From Chloroflexota bacterium (GTDB lineage Bacteria > Chloroflexota > Limnocylindria > P2-11E): DNA of 33,118 bases. The notes below the pieces were generated by a model. That model was not told the DNA's origin. It saw nothing but the letters and a program-made list of their open reading frames with translations, and did not search any database. Both the position numbers and the translations under genes were made by a program. Positions 1-10,099 of the stretch are shown one piece after another. How positions within the stretch are numbered: the stretch's first letter is position 1; every line of letters starts with the position of its first letter. Location of the stretch: assembly GCA_009692785.1 (NCBI GenBank), contig SHYN01000007.1, positions 1-33,118 of the forward strand, written 5' to 3'.

Positions 1-717
1 GTAGCCGAAGACCGCTCGAAGCACCGAGCCGGGTGCCCGATCGTCGGGTAGGAAGCTCAGCGTGCTCCAGAGCCTCGGGCCCTCGATGGCAGCGAGCAGG
101 CCGGCCTCCGCGAGCTCGTGCGCGGCACGCGCGAAGAGCCCCGCCGCGAAGAGGACGAGCAGCCCGCCGGTCACGCGGAAGAAGGCGGTGAGTGGCACGG
201 TGCGGCCGAAGACGTACATCGCGATCCCGATGGCGATCGCGCCGGCGAGCCCGACGACGGAGCCCACCAGCTTGCCCTCGCCCGGGGCGGCGAAGAGCAG
301 GAGCGCGAGCTCAACGCCTTCGCGCACGACCGCAAAGAAGACGAGGAAGAAGATCCCCCACTGGGCGCCGCCTCCGCGGAGCACACCCTGGACGCCGCTC
401 TGGAGCGCACCACGAAGGTAACGCGCCTGGCGAAGCATCCAAAAGATCATCCAGGTGAGGAATCCGCCGGCGAGGATCATGGTCGAGCCTTCAAAGAGCT
501 GCTCGGCGGTACCGGTGAACTCCGCGTTGAGGGCGTTCAGGAGGCCAAGCGCACCGAGACTCGCGAGCGCGGCCGCGACGACCCCGGCCCAGACCCAGCG
601 ACGGGCGCCGCGCGCCCCGACACGCGAAAGATAGGCCAGGACGATGCCCACCACGAGGCTCATCTCAACGCCCTCGCGCAGCGCCAAGAGAAGCGCGCTG
701 ATGTCTCCGGCCGACAT
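1..717 (-). CDS. FTR1-family high-affinity iron permease (C-terminus cut by window edge)
   Basis: Membrane permease for ferric or ferrous iron uptake, related to Ftr1p/EfeU. It reads open through base 1, giving 239 visible residues. Two REGVE motifs are seen, at residues 14-18 and 132-136; the Glu residues of such REGxE motifs are the family's iron-translocation signature. Hydrophobic helices are visible around residues 6-30, 41-62, 78-97, 119-144, 152-171 and 183-200. I chose ATG 717 because AAGGAG lies 7 nt upstream; an in-frame ATG at 738 preceded by GGGAG is a reasonable alternative and would add 7 residues. The gene is divergent from a DtxR-type regulator, and its promoter overlaps paired iron-box-like palindromes, so metal-dependent repression is likely. 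Family assignment is confident; the metal specificity is inferred. Confidence 0.93.
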   Translation of the reverse strand, partial: MSAGDISALLLALREGVEMSLVVGIVLAYLSRVGARGARRWVWAGVVAAALASLGALGLLNALNAEFTGTAEQLFEGSTMILAGGFLTWMIFWMLRQARYLRGALQSGVQGVLRGGGAQWGIFFLVFFAVVREGVELALLLFAAPGEGKLVGSVVGLAGAIAIGIAMYVFGRTVPLTAFFRVTGGLLVLFAAGLFARAAHELAEAGLLAAIEGPRLWSTLSFLPDDRAPGSVLRAVFGY

Positions 718-765
718 ACTCATGCTCCTTGTGTCCATGCGATACTCCCGGTAGGCCGCTGGGTT

Positions 766-794
766 TTGTTAGGCGACCCTAACAAGGTTAGGAT
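766..794 (+). promoter_or_regulatory. Candidate promoter of the DtxR-family regulator gene
   Basis: TTGTTA (766-771), a 17-base spacer and TAGGAT (789-794) point toward the regulator gene. Both hexamers overlap the two palindromic operators, which would make the regulator autorepressed. The -35 is only a partial match, so this is less certain than the opposite-strand promoter. Confidence 0.45.
768..783. promoter_or_regulatory. DtxR/IdeR-type operator, box 1
   Basis: GTTAGGCGACCCTAAC is a perfect inverted repeat, GTTAGG-N4-CCTAAC. It matches the core of the IdeR/DtxR box (TTAGG...CCTAA). It lies between the divergent FTR1 and DtxR-like genes. Confidence 0.75.
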
Positions 795-802
795 AGCCTA
801 AC
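787..802. promoter_or_regulatory. DtxR/IdeR-type operator, box 2
   Basis: GTTAGGATAGCCTAAC repeats the same 6-bp arms with a different N4. It starts 19 bp from box 1, about two helical turns, as expected for two dimers bound on neighbouring faces. The outer arms TTTTGTTAGG (764-773) and CCTAACAAAA (797-806) make the whole element a larger perfect inverted repeat. Confidence 0.75.
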
Positions 803-824
803 AAAAACCAACCCGGCGAGTCAA
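795..824 (-). promoter_or_regulatory. Promoter of the FTR1 permease gene
   Basis: On the minus strand a -35 TTGACT (824-819), an 18-base spacer and a -10 TAGGCT (800-795) fit a sigma-70-type promoter. The -10 lies inside operator 787-802, so a repressor bound there would block RNA polymerase. The predicted 5' leader then runs about 70 nt to the ATG. Confidence 0.6.
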
Positions 825-838
825 GAATCGGATACGAC

Positions 839-1486
839 ATGGGCAGCACCCCCGCGATCGACGAGTACCTGCAGGCGATCTACACGCTCACCGACGGCCC
901 AAGGGGCGTCATCAGCGCACGGCTGGCCGACTACCTCGCTGTTTCGGCCGCCGCGGTTTCGGAGATGGCGCACCGGATGAAGCGTGAGGGCTATGTGACC
1001 TTTGACGAGCACAAAGAGATCCACCTGTCGGGCGAGGGACGGTCGGTCGCGGCGACGATCATGCGGCGCCACCGCCTCGCCGAGCGGATGCTGACCGACC
1101 TTCTCGGGTTCGAATGGTGGGAGACGCACGAGGAGGCGGAGCGGCTCGAGCACGCGATGTCGCCGGCCCTCGAGGCACGCCTCATCGAAACCCTTGGCAA
1201 CCCGCAGACCTGCCCGCACGGAAATCCGATGCCCGGAGCGATCGCGGTTCCCACGCGGCCGCTCGAGCAGGTCGCGCCTGGGTCGCTCGCCACGATCGAG
1301 CGGATCCCGGATCAGTTCGAGCACGAGCCCGGCTTCCTCGCCTACGTCGCGAGCCAGGGGCTGCGGCCCGGGCTCACCGTGAAGGTCATCGCGGTGCCGC
1401 CGAACGGCCCACTCCGTCTGGAGATCGACGGCACGATCCGCGAAGTCCGCCGCGACTGCGGCCACAAGGTGTGGGTCCGGGCCTGA
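839..1486 (+). CDS. DtxR/MntR-family metal-dependent transcriptional repressor
   Basis: A 215-residue regulator with the full three-domain layout: winged helix-turn-helix (about 1-65), dimerisation and metal-binding helices (about 66-135, including RRHRLAERMLTDLLG and the HGNPMPG loop), and a C-terminal SH3/FeoA-like domain (about 140-215). Metal-site residues visible by alignment from memory are H78, E82 and H97 (ancillary site) and E101, E104 and H105 (primary site). The primary-site Cys of DtxR is Glu101 here, and the DtxR Met10 position is Glu9, which looks more like MntR. It probably binds the two TTAGG boxes directly upstream, controlling itself and the iron permease. ATG 839 is the natural family start. 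Confidence 0.92.
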   Translation: MGSTPAIDEYLQAIYTLTDGPRGVISARLADYLAVSAAAVSEMAHRMKREGYVTFDEHKEIHLSGEGRSVAATIMRRHRLAERMLTDLLGFEWWETHEEAERLEHAMSPALEARLIETLGNPQTCPHGNPMPGAIAVPTRPLEQVAPGSLATIERIPDQFEHEPGFLAYVASQGLRPGLTVKVIAVPPNGPLRLEIDGTIREVRRDCGHKVWVRA

Positions 1487-1505
1487 CGCCAGCCATGAAG
1501 CTGGG

Positions 1506-2000
1506 TCAGCCTGCGGATGGACCGAGCGCCCACGCCACCGCAGCACCGGCGTGGAGCTCGAGGAGCTGACGGTGATCGCGGCGCATCGGTGGCAGCGCGT
1601 GCGGCGCGAAGACCCCGAGCGCCGCCAGCTCGCCACCGAATGCCGTCGGGATCGGCTCGCGCACGCGGTAGGGATAGAGCACCTCGAGATGCGCCCAGCC
1701 CTCGGTGGAGGAGAAGCCGAGGAGCGGTCCCACCTCCACAATGAGCCCCGTCTCCTCCTGGATCTCCCGTGCGAGCGCCACGGGGCCCGACTCACCGCGC
1801 TCCATCAACCCGCCCAGGAACCGCCACGCCGAAGCGCCAAAGCGGTGCCGTGCAAGCAGGATCCGGCCGTCGCCGTCGACGCCGATCCCAACGACGCCGA
1901 CGAGGAAGCGCTGGTGCGTGACGGTCAGGGTGAGCCGCTGGAGATCGACCGGAAGCAGATTGTAGAGGGCCGCGAGCGGGCGGAGCGGAAGCCGAGGCAA
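1506..2000 (-). CDS. Nudix hydrolase
   Basis: A 164-residue Nudix-fold pyrophosphohydrolase. The complete Nudix box G-x5-E-x7-REIQEETGL is visible (segments GLMERGE and REIQEETG). The N-terminal strand pattern (FLVGVVGIGVDGDGRILLARH) and FLGG before the box fit NUDT/MutT-like proteins acting on nucleoside-diphosphate derivatives; the substrate cannot be read from sequence. No in-frame ATG or GTG precedes the domain. I chose TTG 2000, 11 nt after the upstream propeller gene stop; CTG 2015 overlapping that stop is an alternative. It is the last gene of the atp transcription unit and converges on the DtxR-like gene with 19 nt between. Confidence 0.85.
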   Translation of the reverse strand: MPRLPLRPLAALYNLLPVDLQRLTLTVTHQRFLVGVVGIGVDGDGRILLARHRFGASAWRFLGGLMERGESGPVALAREIQEETGLIVEVGPLLGFSSTEGWAHLEVLYPYRVREPIPTAFGGELAALGVFAPHALPPMRRDHRQLLELHAGAAVAWALGPSAG

Positions 2001-2011
2001 CGCGTTCCCGG

Positions 2012-3166
2012 TCAGGGGATCCCGACGGAAACGATGCCATGCGCCTTGGGGACGGCGATCTTCTGAACGACGAGGTGGGTCTTGGCGTCGATGACATTGA
2101 CCATGCCGTCCACATTCGTCGTGACGAGCATGCGGTCGTTCAACGGGTCGTACGTCGAGTGAAATGGCTGCTGCCCGAGCTTCGTCTCTGCGACGATCTT
2201 CCGTTCGCGCCAGTCGAGCCACAGCAGGCCGGGGAGCAGGTGGTCCGAAAGGACCATGATCGACTTGTCGGCCGGGAAGTACATGCCGTCCTGGTTCTCC
2301 TTGAGCGTGTGGAACGGGTAATGGCCGGTGAGCTGGATCTGCCCCTTCACGGCACGCGTGGTCGGGTCGTAGATGACCATGCGGCTCGATGGCTTGTCGA
2401 TGAAACCCGATGAGGACGACCAGATCTCGCTCTGATCCGGGGTGAAGTACACGTCGTGGACATCCTCGACCCTGATGTTCACGGTCTTCTTCGATTCCAG
2501 GTCGTACATCCTGAGGACGTCCACCTGGCTCGTGTTCGTCAGGGAGAAGTAGAGCTCGTTCGGACGCTTCGAGCCGATGAGGAGCACGTGCTGCGGCACG
2601 CCGACGACGATCGGCGTCAAGGGCATCCAGGTGCCGGCGGCGATCGGCTGGATGTAGGTGTCGCGTTCGTGCGCGATGAAGAGCGTCTGCGAGTCCACGG
2701 ACCACGTCACGCCATGGGGCTGCTTGCCAACCTTCACGCGCGCGACCTCCTTCATGGTCGCGCTGTCGATGATCGAGGTGGAATCGGACAGCCGATTGTT
2801 CACCACGACCCACTTCCCGTCCGGCGACACGGCCATCTGGTGCGGCAGCCTGCCGACCGGGATCTTCGCGACGACCGCGAGCTCCTTCACGCCCTCGAGG
2901 ACCCAGACCTGCTCGGTCGACTCGGACGCGACGAAGACGCGCAGCTTTGTGAAGAGCGGCTTCACGGGGGCAACAGGGGCCGCGGTCTCCGCGGGGAGCG
3001 CGGCGGCGGCGGGTGGGGCCGGCGGAAGCGGCTTGTCCTCCCCTGCGCCCACGGTCGCGGAGCCGTGCTCCATCGGCGCGAGGTCGAGTGCCTTGGGCGT
3101 ATTTCGGTCCATCGCCACGCCGGCAGCGGCGCTCGAGATGACCAGCAGGGCCGCCAAGAACACCAC
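2012..3166 (-). CDS. Secreted YVTN-type beta-propeller protein
   Basis: A 384-residue protein with a hydrophobic N-terminal signal (VFLAALLVISSAAAGVA), an Ala/Pro-rich linker at about residues 45-68, and then blade-like repeats of about 45 residues. The repeats carry motifs such as VSPDGKWVVVNN, PHGVTWS, DVYFTPD, PFHSTYDP and VNVIDAKT, typical of YVTN/lactonase/cytochrome-D1-like propellers. No catalytic or heme motif is evident, so binding or scaffolding outside the membrane is as likely as an enzymatic role. The start is weak: GTG 3166 (or 3163) lies 33 nt after the atpC stop and has no clear ribosome binding site. It is placed directly behind atpC on the same strand. Confidence 0.75.
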   Translation of the reverse strand: MVFLAALLVISSAAAGVAMDRNTPKALDLAPMEHGSATVGAGEDKPLPPAPPAAAALPAETAAPVAPVKPLFTKLRVFVASESTEQVWVLEGVKELAVVAKIPVGRLPHQMAVSPDGKWVVVNNRLSDSTSIIDSATMKEVARVKVGKQPHGVTWSVDSQTLFIAHERDTYIQPIAAGTWMPLTPIVVGVPQHVLLIGSKRPNELYFSLTNTSQVDVLRMYDLESKKTVNIRVEDVHDVYFTPDQSEIWSSSSGFIDKPSSRMVIYDPTTRAVKGQIQLTGHYPFHTLKENQDGMYFPADKSIMVLSDHLLPGLLWLDWRERKIVAETKLGQQPFHSTYDPLNDRMLVTTNVDGMVNVIDAKTHLVVQKIAVPKAHGIVSVGIP

Positions 3167-3198
3167 GCTGCCGGCGTGGCGACCATCTCGGAGGGCGG

Positions 3199-3618
3199 TC
3201 AGCGCGGCCGTCGGCGCCTCTCGCTCACGCGGATCCGAACGAGAGCTCGAAAGAGGGAGGCCTTTGCGCGGGCCCCCTCGGTGGCATTCGCCGAACCTGC
3301 GGCGAGCTCAAGCGCCTTCTGCGCGGCCTCGCGCGCCGCCTGCGCGCGCTGATCGTCGATCTCCTCGGCGTTCTCGGCGGCGTCGGTGAGCACGGTCACG
3401 CGGTCGGCGCGGACGTCCATGAAGCCACCGAAGACCGCGATCGCCTGCTCCATCCCCCCGCGCTTGATGCGAAGCTCACCGCTGCCGAGCAGTGTGAAGA
3501 GTGGTGCGTGGTGCGGCAGGATGCCGAGCATCCCCTCGCTGCCGGGCGCGATCACCTCCTCCACGACCTCGTCGTAGACCGTGCGCTCGGGCGTGATGAT
3601 CTCGAGCTTGAGCGGCAC
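3199..3618 (-). CDS. atpC: F1Fo-ATP synthase epsilon subunit
   Basis: A 139-residue central-stalk subunit that couples rotation and can inhibit ATP hydrolysis. The N-terminal beta-sandwich (LKLEIITPERTVYDEVVEEVIAPGS split by the ILPHHAPL motif, then GELRI and AVFGGFMDV) and an Ala-rich C-terminal helical pair are clear. The reading frame is open further upstream, but homology begins at PLKLEIITPE, so I chose GTG 3618, with AGGAAGG about 11 nt before it. It is the last atp gene, separated from atpD by an unusual 102-nt spacer. Confidence 0.95.
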   Translation of the reverse strand: MPLKLEIITPERTVYDEVVEEVIAPGSEGMLGILPHHAPLFTLLGSGELRIKRGGMEQAIAVFGGFMDVRADRVTVLTDAAENAEEIDDQRAQAAREAAQKALELAAGSANATEGARAKASLFRALVRIRVSERRRRPR

Positions 3619-3653
3619 CTTCTTTGGATCCTTCCTACGAGTCCATTTGGCTC

Positions 3654-3713
3654 GCGGCTGCGCCGCTCGCACTGCTCAGGGCTGGTTGGATTCGTTCGGC
3701 GCGGCGAAGCCGC
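3654..3713 (-). promoter_or_regulatory. Twin GC-rich hairpins in the atpD-atpC spacer
   Basis: Two look-alike stem-loops, GCGGC-N3-GCCGC, lie at 3654-3666 and 3701-3713 in a 102-nt gap inside an otherwise tight operon. Neither is followed by a T tract, so they are not classic intrinsic terminators. Attenuation, mRNA processing or stability control is possible. Low-complexity chance pairing at this GC content remains an alternative. Confidence 0.35.
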
Positions 3714-3720
3714 TCCTCGC

Positions 3721-5151
<1,431 letters not shown>

Positions 5152-5166
5152 TCATACGTTGGGGAC

Positions 5167-6027
5167 CTAACCCTTGGCCAGGGCTTCGGCGCCGGATGCG
5201 ATCTCGAGCATTTCCTTGGTGATACGGGTCTGCCGTGCCTTGTTCGCGGCGAGCGTGAGGTCGGCGATGATGTCGCGGGCGGCGTCGGTCGCACTGCGCA
5301 TCGCGACCATCTGGGCCGAGTACTGCGAGGCCTTGGACTCGAGCAACGCCTGGAACACCGCGAGCTCCACAAGCCGCGGAAGCACCTGCTCGAGCACGCC
5401 GACGGCGTCGGGCTCAAAGAGGTACTGGAGCGGTGGGAGGGCGTCGAGATCCTCGTCCTCTGGGACCAGGGGCAGGACCCGTCGGATCGTCGGGACCTGG
5501 CGAAGCGTGTTCACAAACCGGGTGAAAGCGACGTGCACCTCGTCCACCCGCTCCGTGAGGAACTCCTCCTGGGCGATCCGCGCGATCGGGTTGGTATCGA
5601 CGGTGGTCGGGCGGTCCGTGAGTCCCGCGAACTCGGCGACGACGCGCGCGCCAAGCCGGCGCAGCCCGTTGATCCCCTTGCGCCCAACGGCCACGTAGGA
5701 AACGGCGGGACGCTCATCGGCGAACTTCACCGCCGCACGAAGGAGGTTCACATTCATCGGTCCCACCAGGCCGCGGTCCGTCGTCACGAGAATGACGAGG
5801 ACGTTCTTCACCTCGCGATGCGCGAGGAGCGCGTGATCATCCGGCTCCGCAAAGGGCGCCAGATCATTCAGGACGGTGCGGAGCCGCTCCTCGTAGGGAC
5901 GAGACGCGAGCACCGCCGCCTGCGCACGGCGCATCTTGGAGGCCGCGACGAGCTGCATCGCTCGCGTGACCTGCTGGATGTTCTTGATGCTGCGCGCACG
6001 CTGGCGCAGCTCTCGCTCGGATGGCAC
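5167..6027 (-). CDS. atpG: F1Fo-ATP synthase gamma subunit
   Basis: A 286-residue rotor shaft. The N-terminal SIKNIQQVTRAMQLVAASKM coiled-coil signature and the C-terminal ATDAARDIIADLTLAANKAR and ITKEMLEI helix are diagnostic. GTG 6027 overlaps the atpA TAG by one base (TAGTG), consistent with translational coupling. Confidence 0.97.
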   Translation of the reverse strand: MPSERELRQRARSIKNIQQVTRAMQLVAASKMRRAQAAVLASRPYEERLRTVLNDLAPFAEPDDHALLAHREVKNVLVILVTTDRGLVGPMNVNLLRAAVKFADERPAVSYVAVGRKGINGLRRLGARVVAEFAGLTDRPTTVDTNPIARIAQEEFLTERVDEVHVAFTRFVNTLRQVPTIRRVLPLVPEDEDLDALPPLQYLFEPDAVGVLEQVLPRLVELAVFQALLESKASQYSAQMVAMRSATDAARDIIADLTLAANKARQTRITKEMLEIASGAEALAKG

Positions 6028-7544
6028 TAGGCCGCCGCCGCGTATGAGTGGGCCTTCTTGAACTCGTCGAGCATGGCGCGGAGGGACTTCTCGATCTCTG
6101 GTGTGAGCTTGCCTTCCTTCTTGATGGCCGCGCCTACGCCCTGCGCCTGCGTGTCCATCGAACGATAGAGATCGCGCTCGAAGTCACGCACCCGGGCGAC
6201 CGGCACATCGTCCAGGAACCCGTTCGTTCCGGCAAAGATGATGGCGACCTGCTTCTCGACGGGCACCGGGCCGTACTGGTGCTGCTTCAGGATCTCGGTG
6301 AGGCGCTCCCCGCGGCGGAGCTGGGCCTGCGTCACCTTGTCCAGATCGGAGCCGAACTGCGCGAACGCCGCGAGCTCGCGAAACTGCGCCATATCGAGCT
6401 TGAGCCGACCGGAGACCGTCTTCATCGCCTTGACCTGCGCGTCGCCGCCGACGCGGGAGACGGAGATGCCAACGTTGATCGCCGGGCGGATGCCCTGGTT
6501 GAAGAGATCGGTCTCGAGGAAGATCTGCCCATCCGTGATCGAGATGACGTTCGTCGGGATGTAGGCCGAGATGTCGTTCGCCTGCGTCTCGATAATCGGC
6601 AGTGCGGTGAGCGAGCCGCCCCCGTTCTCCTCGCTGAGGCGCGCGGCGCGCTCGAGGAGCCGGCTGTGGAGGTAGAAGACGTCACCGGGGTAGGCCTCGC
6701 GACCAGGCGGGCGTCGGGTGAGGAGTGAGACCTGGCGGTAGGCCCAGGCGTGCTTGGATAGGTCGTCGTACACGACGAGCGCATTCCCGCCCCGGTCGCG
6801 GAAGAACTCGCCCATCGCGCAACCGGAGAACGGGGCCAGGTACTGGAGCGTCGCGGGGCTGGATGAGCCGGCGATGACGACGATCGTGTGCTCCATCGCG
6901 CCGTGCTCCTCGAGCGTGGCGACGATCTTCGCGACCGACGACTCCTTCTGCCCGATCGCGACGTAGATGCAGATGACGCCGGTGCCCTTCTGGTTGATGA
7001 TCGCGTCGATCGCGACCGCCGTCTTGCCGGTCTGGCGGTCGCCGATGATGAGCTCACGCTGGCCGCGACCGATCGGGATCATCGCGTCGATCGCCTTGAT
7101 GCCCGTCTGGAGGGGGGTGTCGACGTTCTTCCGCATGATGACGCCTGGCGCGACGACGTCGGCCGGGCGCGACGCGGTCGTGGCGATCGGCCCCTTGCCA
7201 TCGACCGGTCGGCCGAGCGGGTCGACCACTCGACCGATGAGCGCATCCCCGACCGGCGTTTCGACGATCCGCCCCGTGGTGCGGACCACGCCGCCTTCCT
7301 TGATGCCCGTGTAATCGCCGAGCACGATCGCGCTCACGGTGTCCTCTTCGAGGTTGAAAGCGAGGCCGAACACCCCGTCGCCAAAGTCGAGAAGCTCCGA
7401 GGCCATGCAGCCGGCGAGGCCGTGGACGCGGGCGATGCCGTCGCCGATCTCAACGACGGTTCCCACGTCGGCCGAACCGGCGTGACCCTGGAACCCCTTG
7501 ATCTGGGCGGTGATGATGTTGGTGATCTCTGAAGTCGTGGCCAT
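6027..7544 (-). CDS. atpA: F1Fo-ATP synthase alpha subunit
   Basis: A 505-residue non-catalytic nucleotide-binding subunit. Walker A GDRQTGKT is at residues 168-175, and the arginine-finger segment [10 protein letters not shown] lies in the second half. Length and order match the family. The start is ATG 7544 with AAGGAG 9 nt upstream; the frame is open for about 140 further codons but those residues show no homology. It lies between atpH and atpG. Confidence 0.98.
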   Translation of the reverse strand: MATTSEITNIITAQIKGFQGHAGSADVGTVVEIGDGIARVHGLAGCMASELLDFGDGVFGLAFNLEEDTVSAIVLGDYTGIKEGGVVRTTGRIVETPVGDALIGRVVDPLGRPVDGKGPIATTASRPADVVAPGVIMRKNVDTPLQTGIKAIDAMIPIGRGQRELIIGDRQTGKTAVAIDAIINQKGTGVICIYVAIGQKESSVAKIVATLEEHGAMEHTIVVIAGSSSPATLQYLAPFSGCAMGEFFRDRGGNALVVYDDLSKHAWAYRQVSLLTRRPPGREAYPGDVFYLHSRLLERAARLSEENGGGSLTALPIIETQANDISAYIPTNVISITDGQIFLETDLFNQGIRPAINVGISVSRVGGDAQVKAMKTVSGRLKLDMAQFRELAAFAQFGSDLDKVTQAQLRRGERLTEILKQHQYGPVPVEKQVAIIFAGTNGFLDDVPVARVRDFERDLYRSMDTQAQGVGAAIKKEGKLTPEIEKSLRAMLDEFKKAHSYAAAA

Positions 7545-7557
7545 GGACGCTTTCTCC

Positions 7558-8088
7558 TTACGAAGCGAGCTGCACGCGAAGCGCGTTGAGCTGTCCGGCG
7601 AGCGACGCGTCGACCAGACGGTCGCCGATCTGCACCGTCGCGCCACCGAGGAGCGCAGGATCGACATGGAAGGTGGCACGGATGCGGCCGCCGCTCTTGC
7701 GCTCAAGCTCCGCGATGTACGTGGCGCGATGCGCGGCCTCGATCGCGACCGCCGTGGTGATACGGGCTTCCCGCGTCCCATCGCGACGATCGACCAATCT
7801 GCCGTAGGCCTCCGCGATGCCGGCGAGCAGAGCGATGCGGTCGCGCTCGACGAGAAGCCGGATGAGCGACCGAACGTCCTCGGGCTCCGACGCGGTCGCA
7901 GCCGCCGCGGCGGCGCGTCGGGCGGCCAGCGGGACACCGGGGTCCCGGAGTGCGCGGATGGTCGCGGCATCGAAGGCGGGGCCCAGTCGATCCAGGGATG
8001 CGCGGTAGGCCTCGACGGACTTCGCGGCCTGCGCGAGGTCGAACATCGCCTCCGCGTACCGCCGTGGCGCCGAACCGTCGAGTGCCAT
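7558..8088 (-). CDS. atpH: F1Fo-ATP synthase delta subunit
   Basis: A 176-residue peripheral-stalk subunit linking the F1 head to subunit b. The N-terminal helical-bundle start ([13 protein letters not shown]) and the C-terminal [19 protein letters not shown] motif are clear. ATG 8088 overlaps the atpF stop as TGATG. Confidence 0.95.
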   Translation of the reverse strand: MALDGSAPRRYAEAMFDLAQAAKSVEAYRASLDRLGPAFDAATIRALRDPGVPLAARRAAAAAATASEPEDVRSLIRLLVERDRIALLAGIAEAYGRLVDRRDGTREARITTAVAIEAAHRATYIAELERKSGGRIRATFHVDPALLGGATVQIGDRLVDASLAGQLNALRVQLAS

Positions 8089-8624
8089 CAGTTCGGGCGA
8101 TCCAGCTCGTCACCGGCCTCGGCGAGCGATCGCTCGATGAGGGCCCGGTGCCTCGCGGGGTCGATCTCGGCGCCGAGGATGCGGCTCGCGGCGGCGATGA
8201 CCAGGCCGGCCACCTCCGAGCGAAGCTGCGCAAGGGCCTGGTCGTGGAGCGCGGCGGCGTCGGCCCGCCCTCGTTCGCGGATGCGATCAGCTTCGGCCTT
8301 CGCCTCGGCCCGCAGCAGCGCACCCGCGGCTTCGGTCGCCTGGGTAGAGCGCTCGGCGAGCGCAGCCGCCTCGCGGCGGGCCTCGGTCAGGAGGCTTTCG
8401 ACCTCGCGCTTCATCTCCTCGCGATCGCGCTGTGCCGACGCGACGAGATCCAGACCTTCGCGGATCTTCGCCGAGCGGTCGGTGAGCATCCGCGTGACGG
8501 GCGTCCAGAGGAACTTCCTCAGGAGGAAATAGAGGATCGCGAACTGGACGATCGTGACCAGCACCCAGTAGGGCTCAACGATGAGTCGCGAGGTCTCCTC
8601 GGCGAGCTGAGGGGAGAACAACAT
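8088..8624 (-). CDS. atpF: F1Fo-ATP synthase subunit b
   Basis: A 178-residue stator subunit with one N-terminal membrane helix (about residues 17-37, VEPYWVLVTIVQFAILYFLLRKF) followed by a long charged Ala/Glu/Arg-rich helix (about 50-165) that forms the peripheral stalk. It starts 3 nt after atpE and overlaps atpH. Confidence 0.95.
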   Translation of the reverse strand: MLFSPQLAEETSRLIVEPYWVLVTIVQFAILYFLLRKFLWTPVTRMLTDRSAKIREGLDLVASAQRDREEMKREVESLLTEARREAAALAERSTQATEAAGALLRAEAKAEADRIRERGRADAAALHDQALAQLRSEVAGLVIAAASRILGAEIDPARHRALIERSLAEAGDELDRPN

Positions 8625-8627
8625 CGC

Positions 8628-9693
<1,066 letters not shown>

Positions 9694-9703
9694 GTTCGGC
9701 CCC

Positions 9704-9988
9704 CTACTCCGCGTTCTTTTGTCGCTCGCGCTCGTCGATCTCGGCCTGCCAGCGTCGCCCCGCCTCGCGCGCTCGCTCCGACGAACCCTCCACCGGGTTC
9801 TCCTCCGCGTAGCGCTTGATCAGCAGGCCGACACCGACCCCGGCGACGGCCATCCCCGCGAAGATCAGACCCAGCAGTCCCCAGGGCGAGGTTCCGATCG
9901 CTCCATCGAGCTTCAGACCGAGCCAGGCGCCGAGCGCGATAGGGACTGCGATGACGAGTCCGACCTGGCCCAGGATCGCCGCGTTCAT
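9704..9988 (-). CDS. atpZ: AtpZ/AtpI-family ATP synthase accessory membrane protein
   Basis: A 94-residue protein with two membrane helices (about 7-26 and 38-58) and a charged C-terminal tail. The GAWLGLKLDGAIGTSPWGLL segment is typical of AtpZ/AtpI (putative F0F1-ATPase subunit), small proteins encoded at the head of atp operons and linked to c-ring assembly or cation transport. It is the first gene of the operon, directly before atpB. The exact AtpI versus AtpZ naming is uncertain. Confidence 0.85.
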   Translation of the reverse strand: MNAAILGQVGLVIAVPIALGAWLGLKLDGAIGTSPWGLLGLIFAGMAVAGVGVGLLIKRYAEENPVEGSSERAREAGRRWQAEIDERERQKNAE

Positions 9989-10026
9989 CGCGCTTCACCC
10001 GGTGTGCGAAGTGCCAAACCTCCGTG

Positions 10027-10032
10027 AGTGTA
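10027..10032 (-). promoter_or_regulatory. Candidate -10 box of the atp operon
   Basis: TACACT on the minus strand lies 38 nt before the atpZ ATG and fits TANNNT. No convincing -35 is seen. The gap 9989-10099 otherwise holds only leader sequence. Confidence 0.3.
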
Positions 10033-10099
10033 CCCGGCACATCGAGCAGGCATCCGGGGGGGCCGACCGCTGGACGCGACGCGGACGATAGTTATCTGG

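Noticed and set aside
2015-2813. Upstream extension of the Nudix frame
   Set aside because: It overlaps the clear beta-propeller gene on the same strand in another frame and has no homology.
7545-7970. N-terminal extension of AtpA
   Set aside because: AtpA homology starts at ATG 7544 with a good Shine-Dalgarno sequence; the extension lies within atpH.
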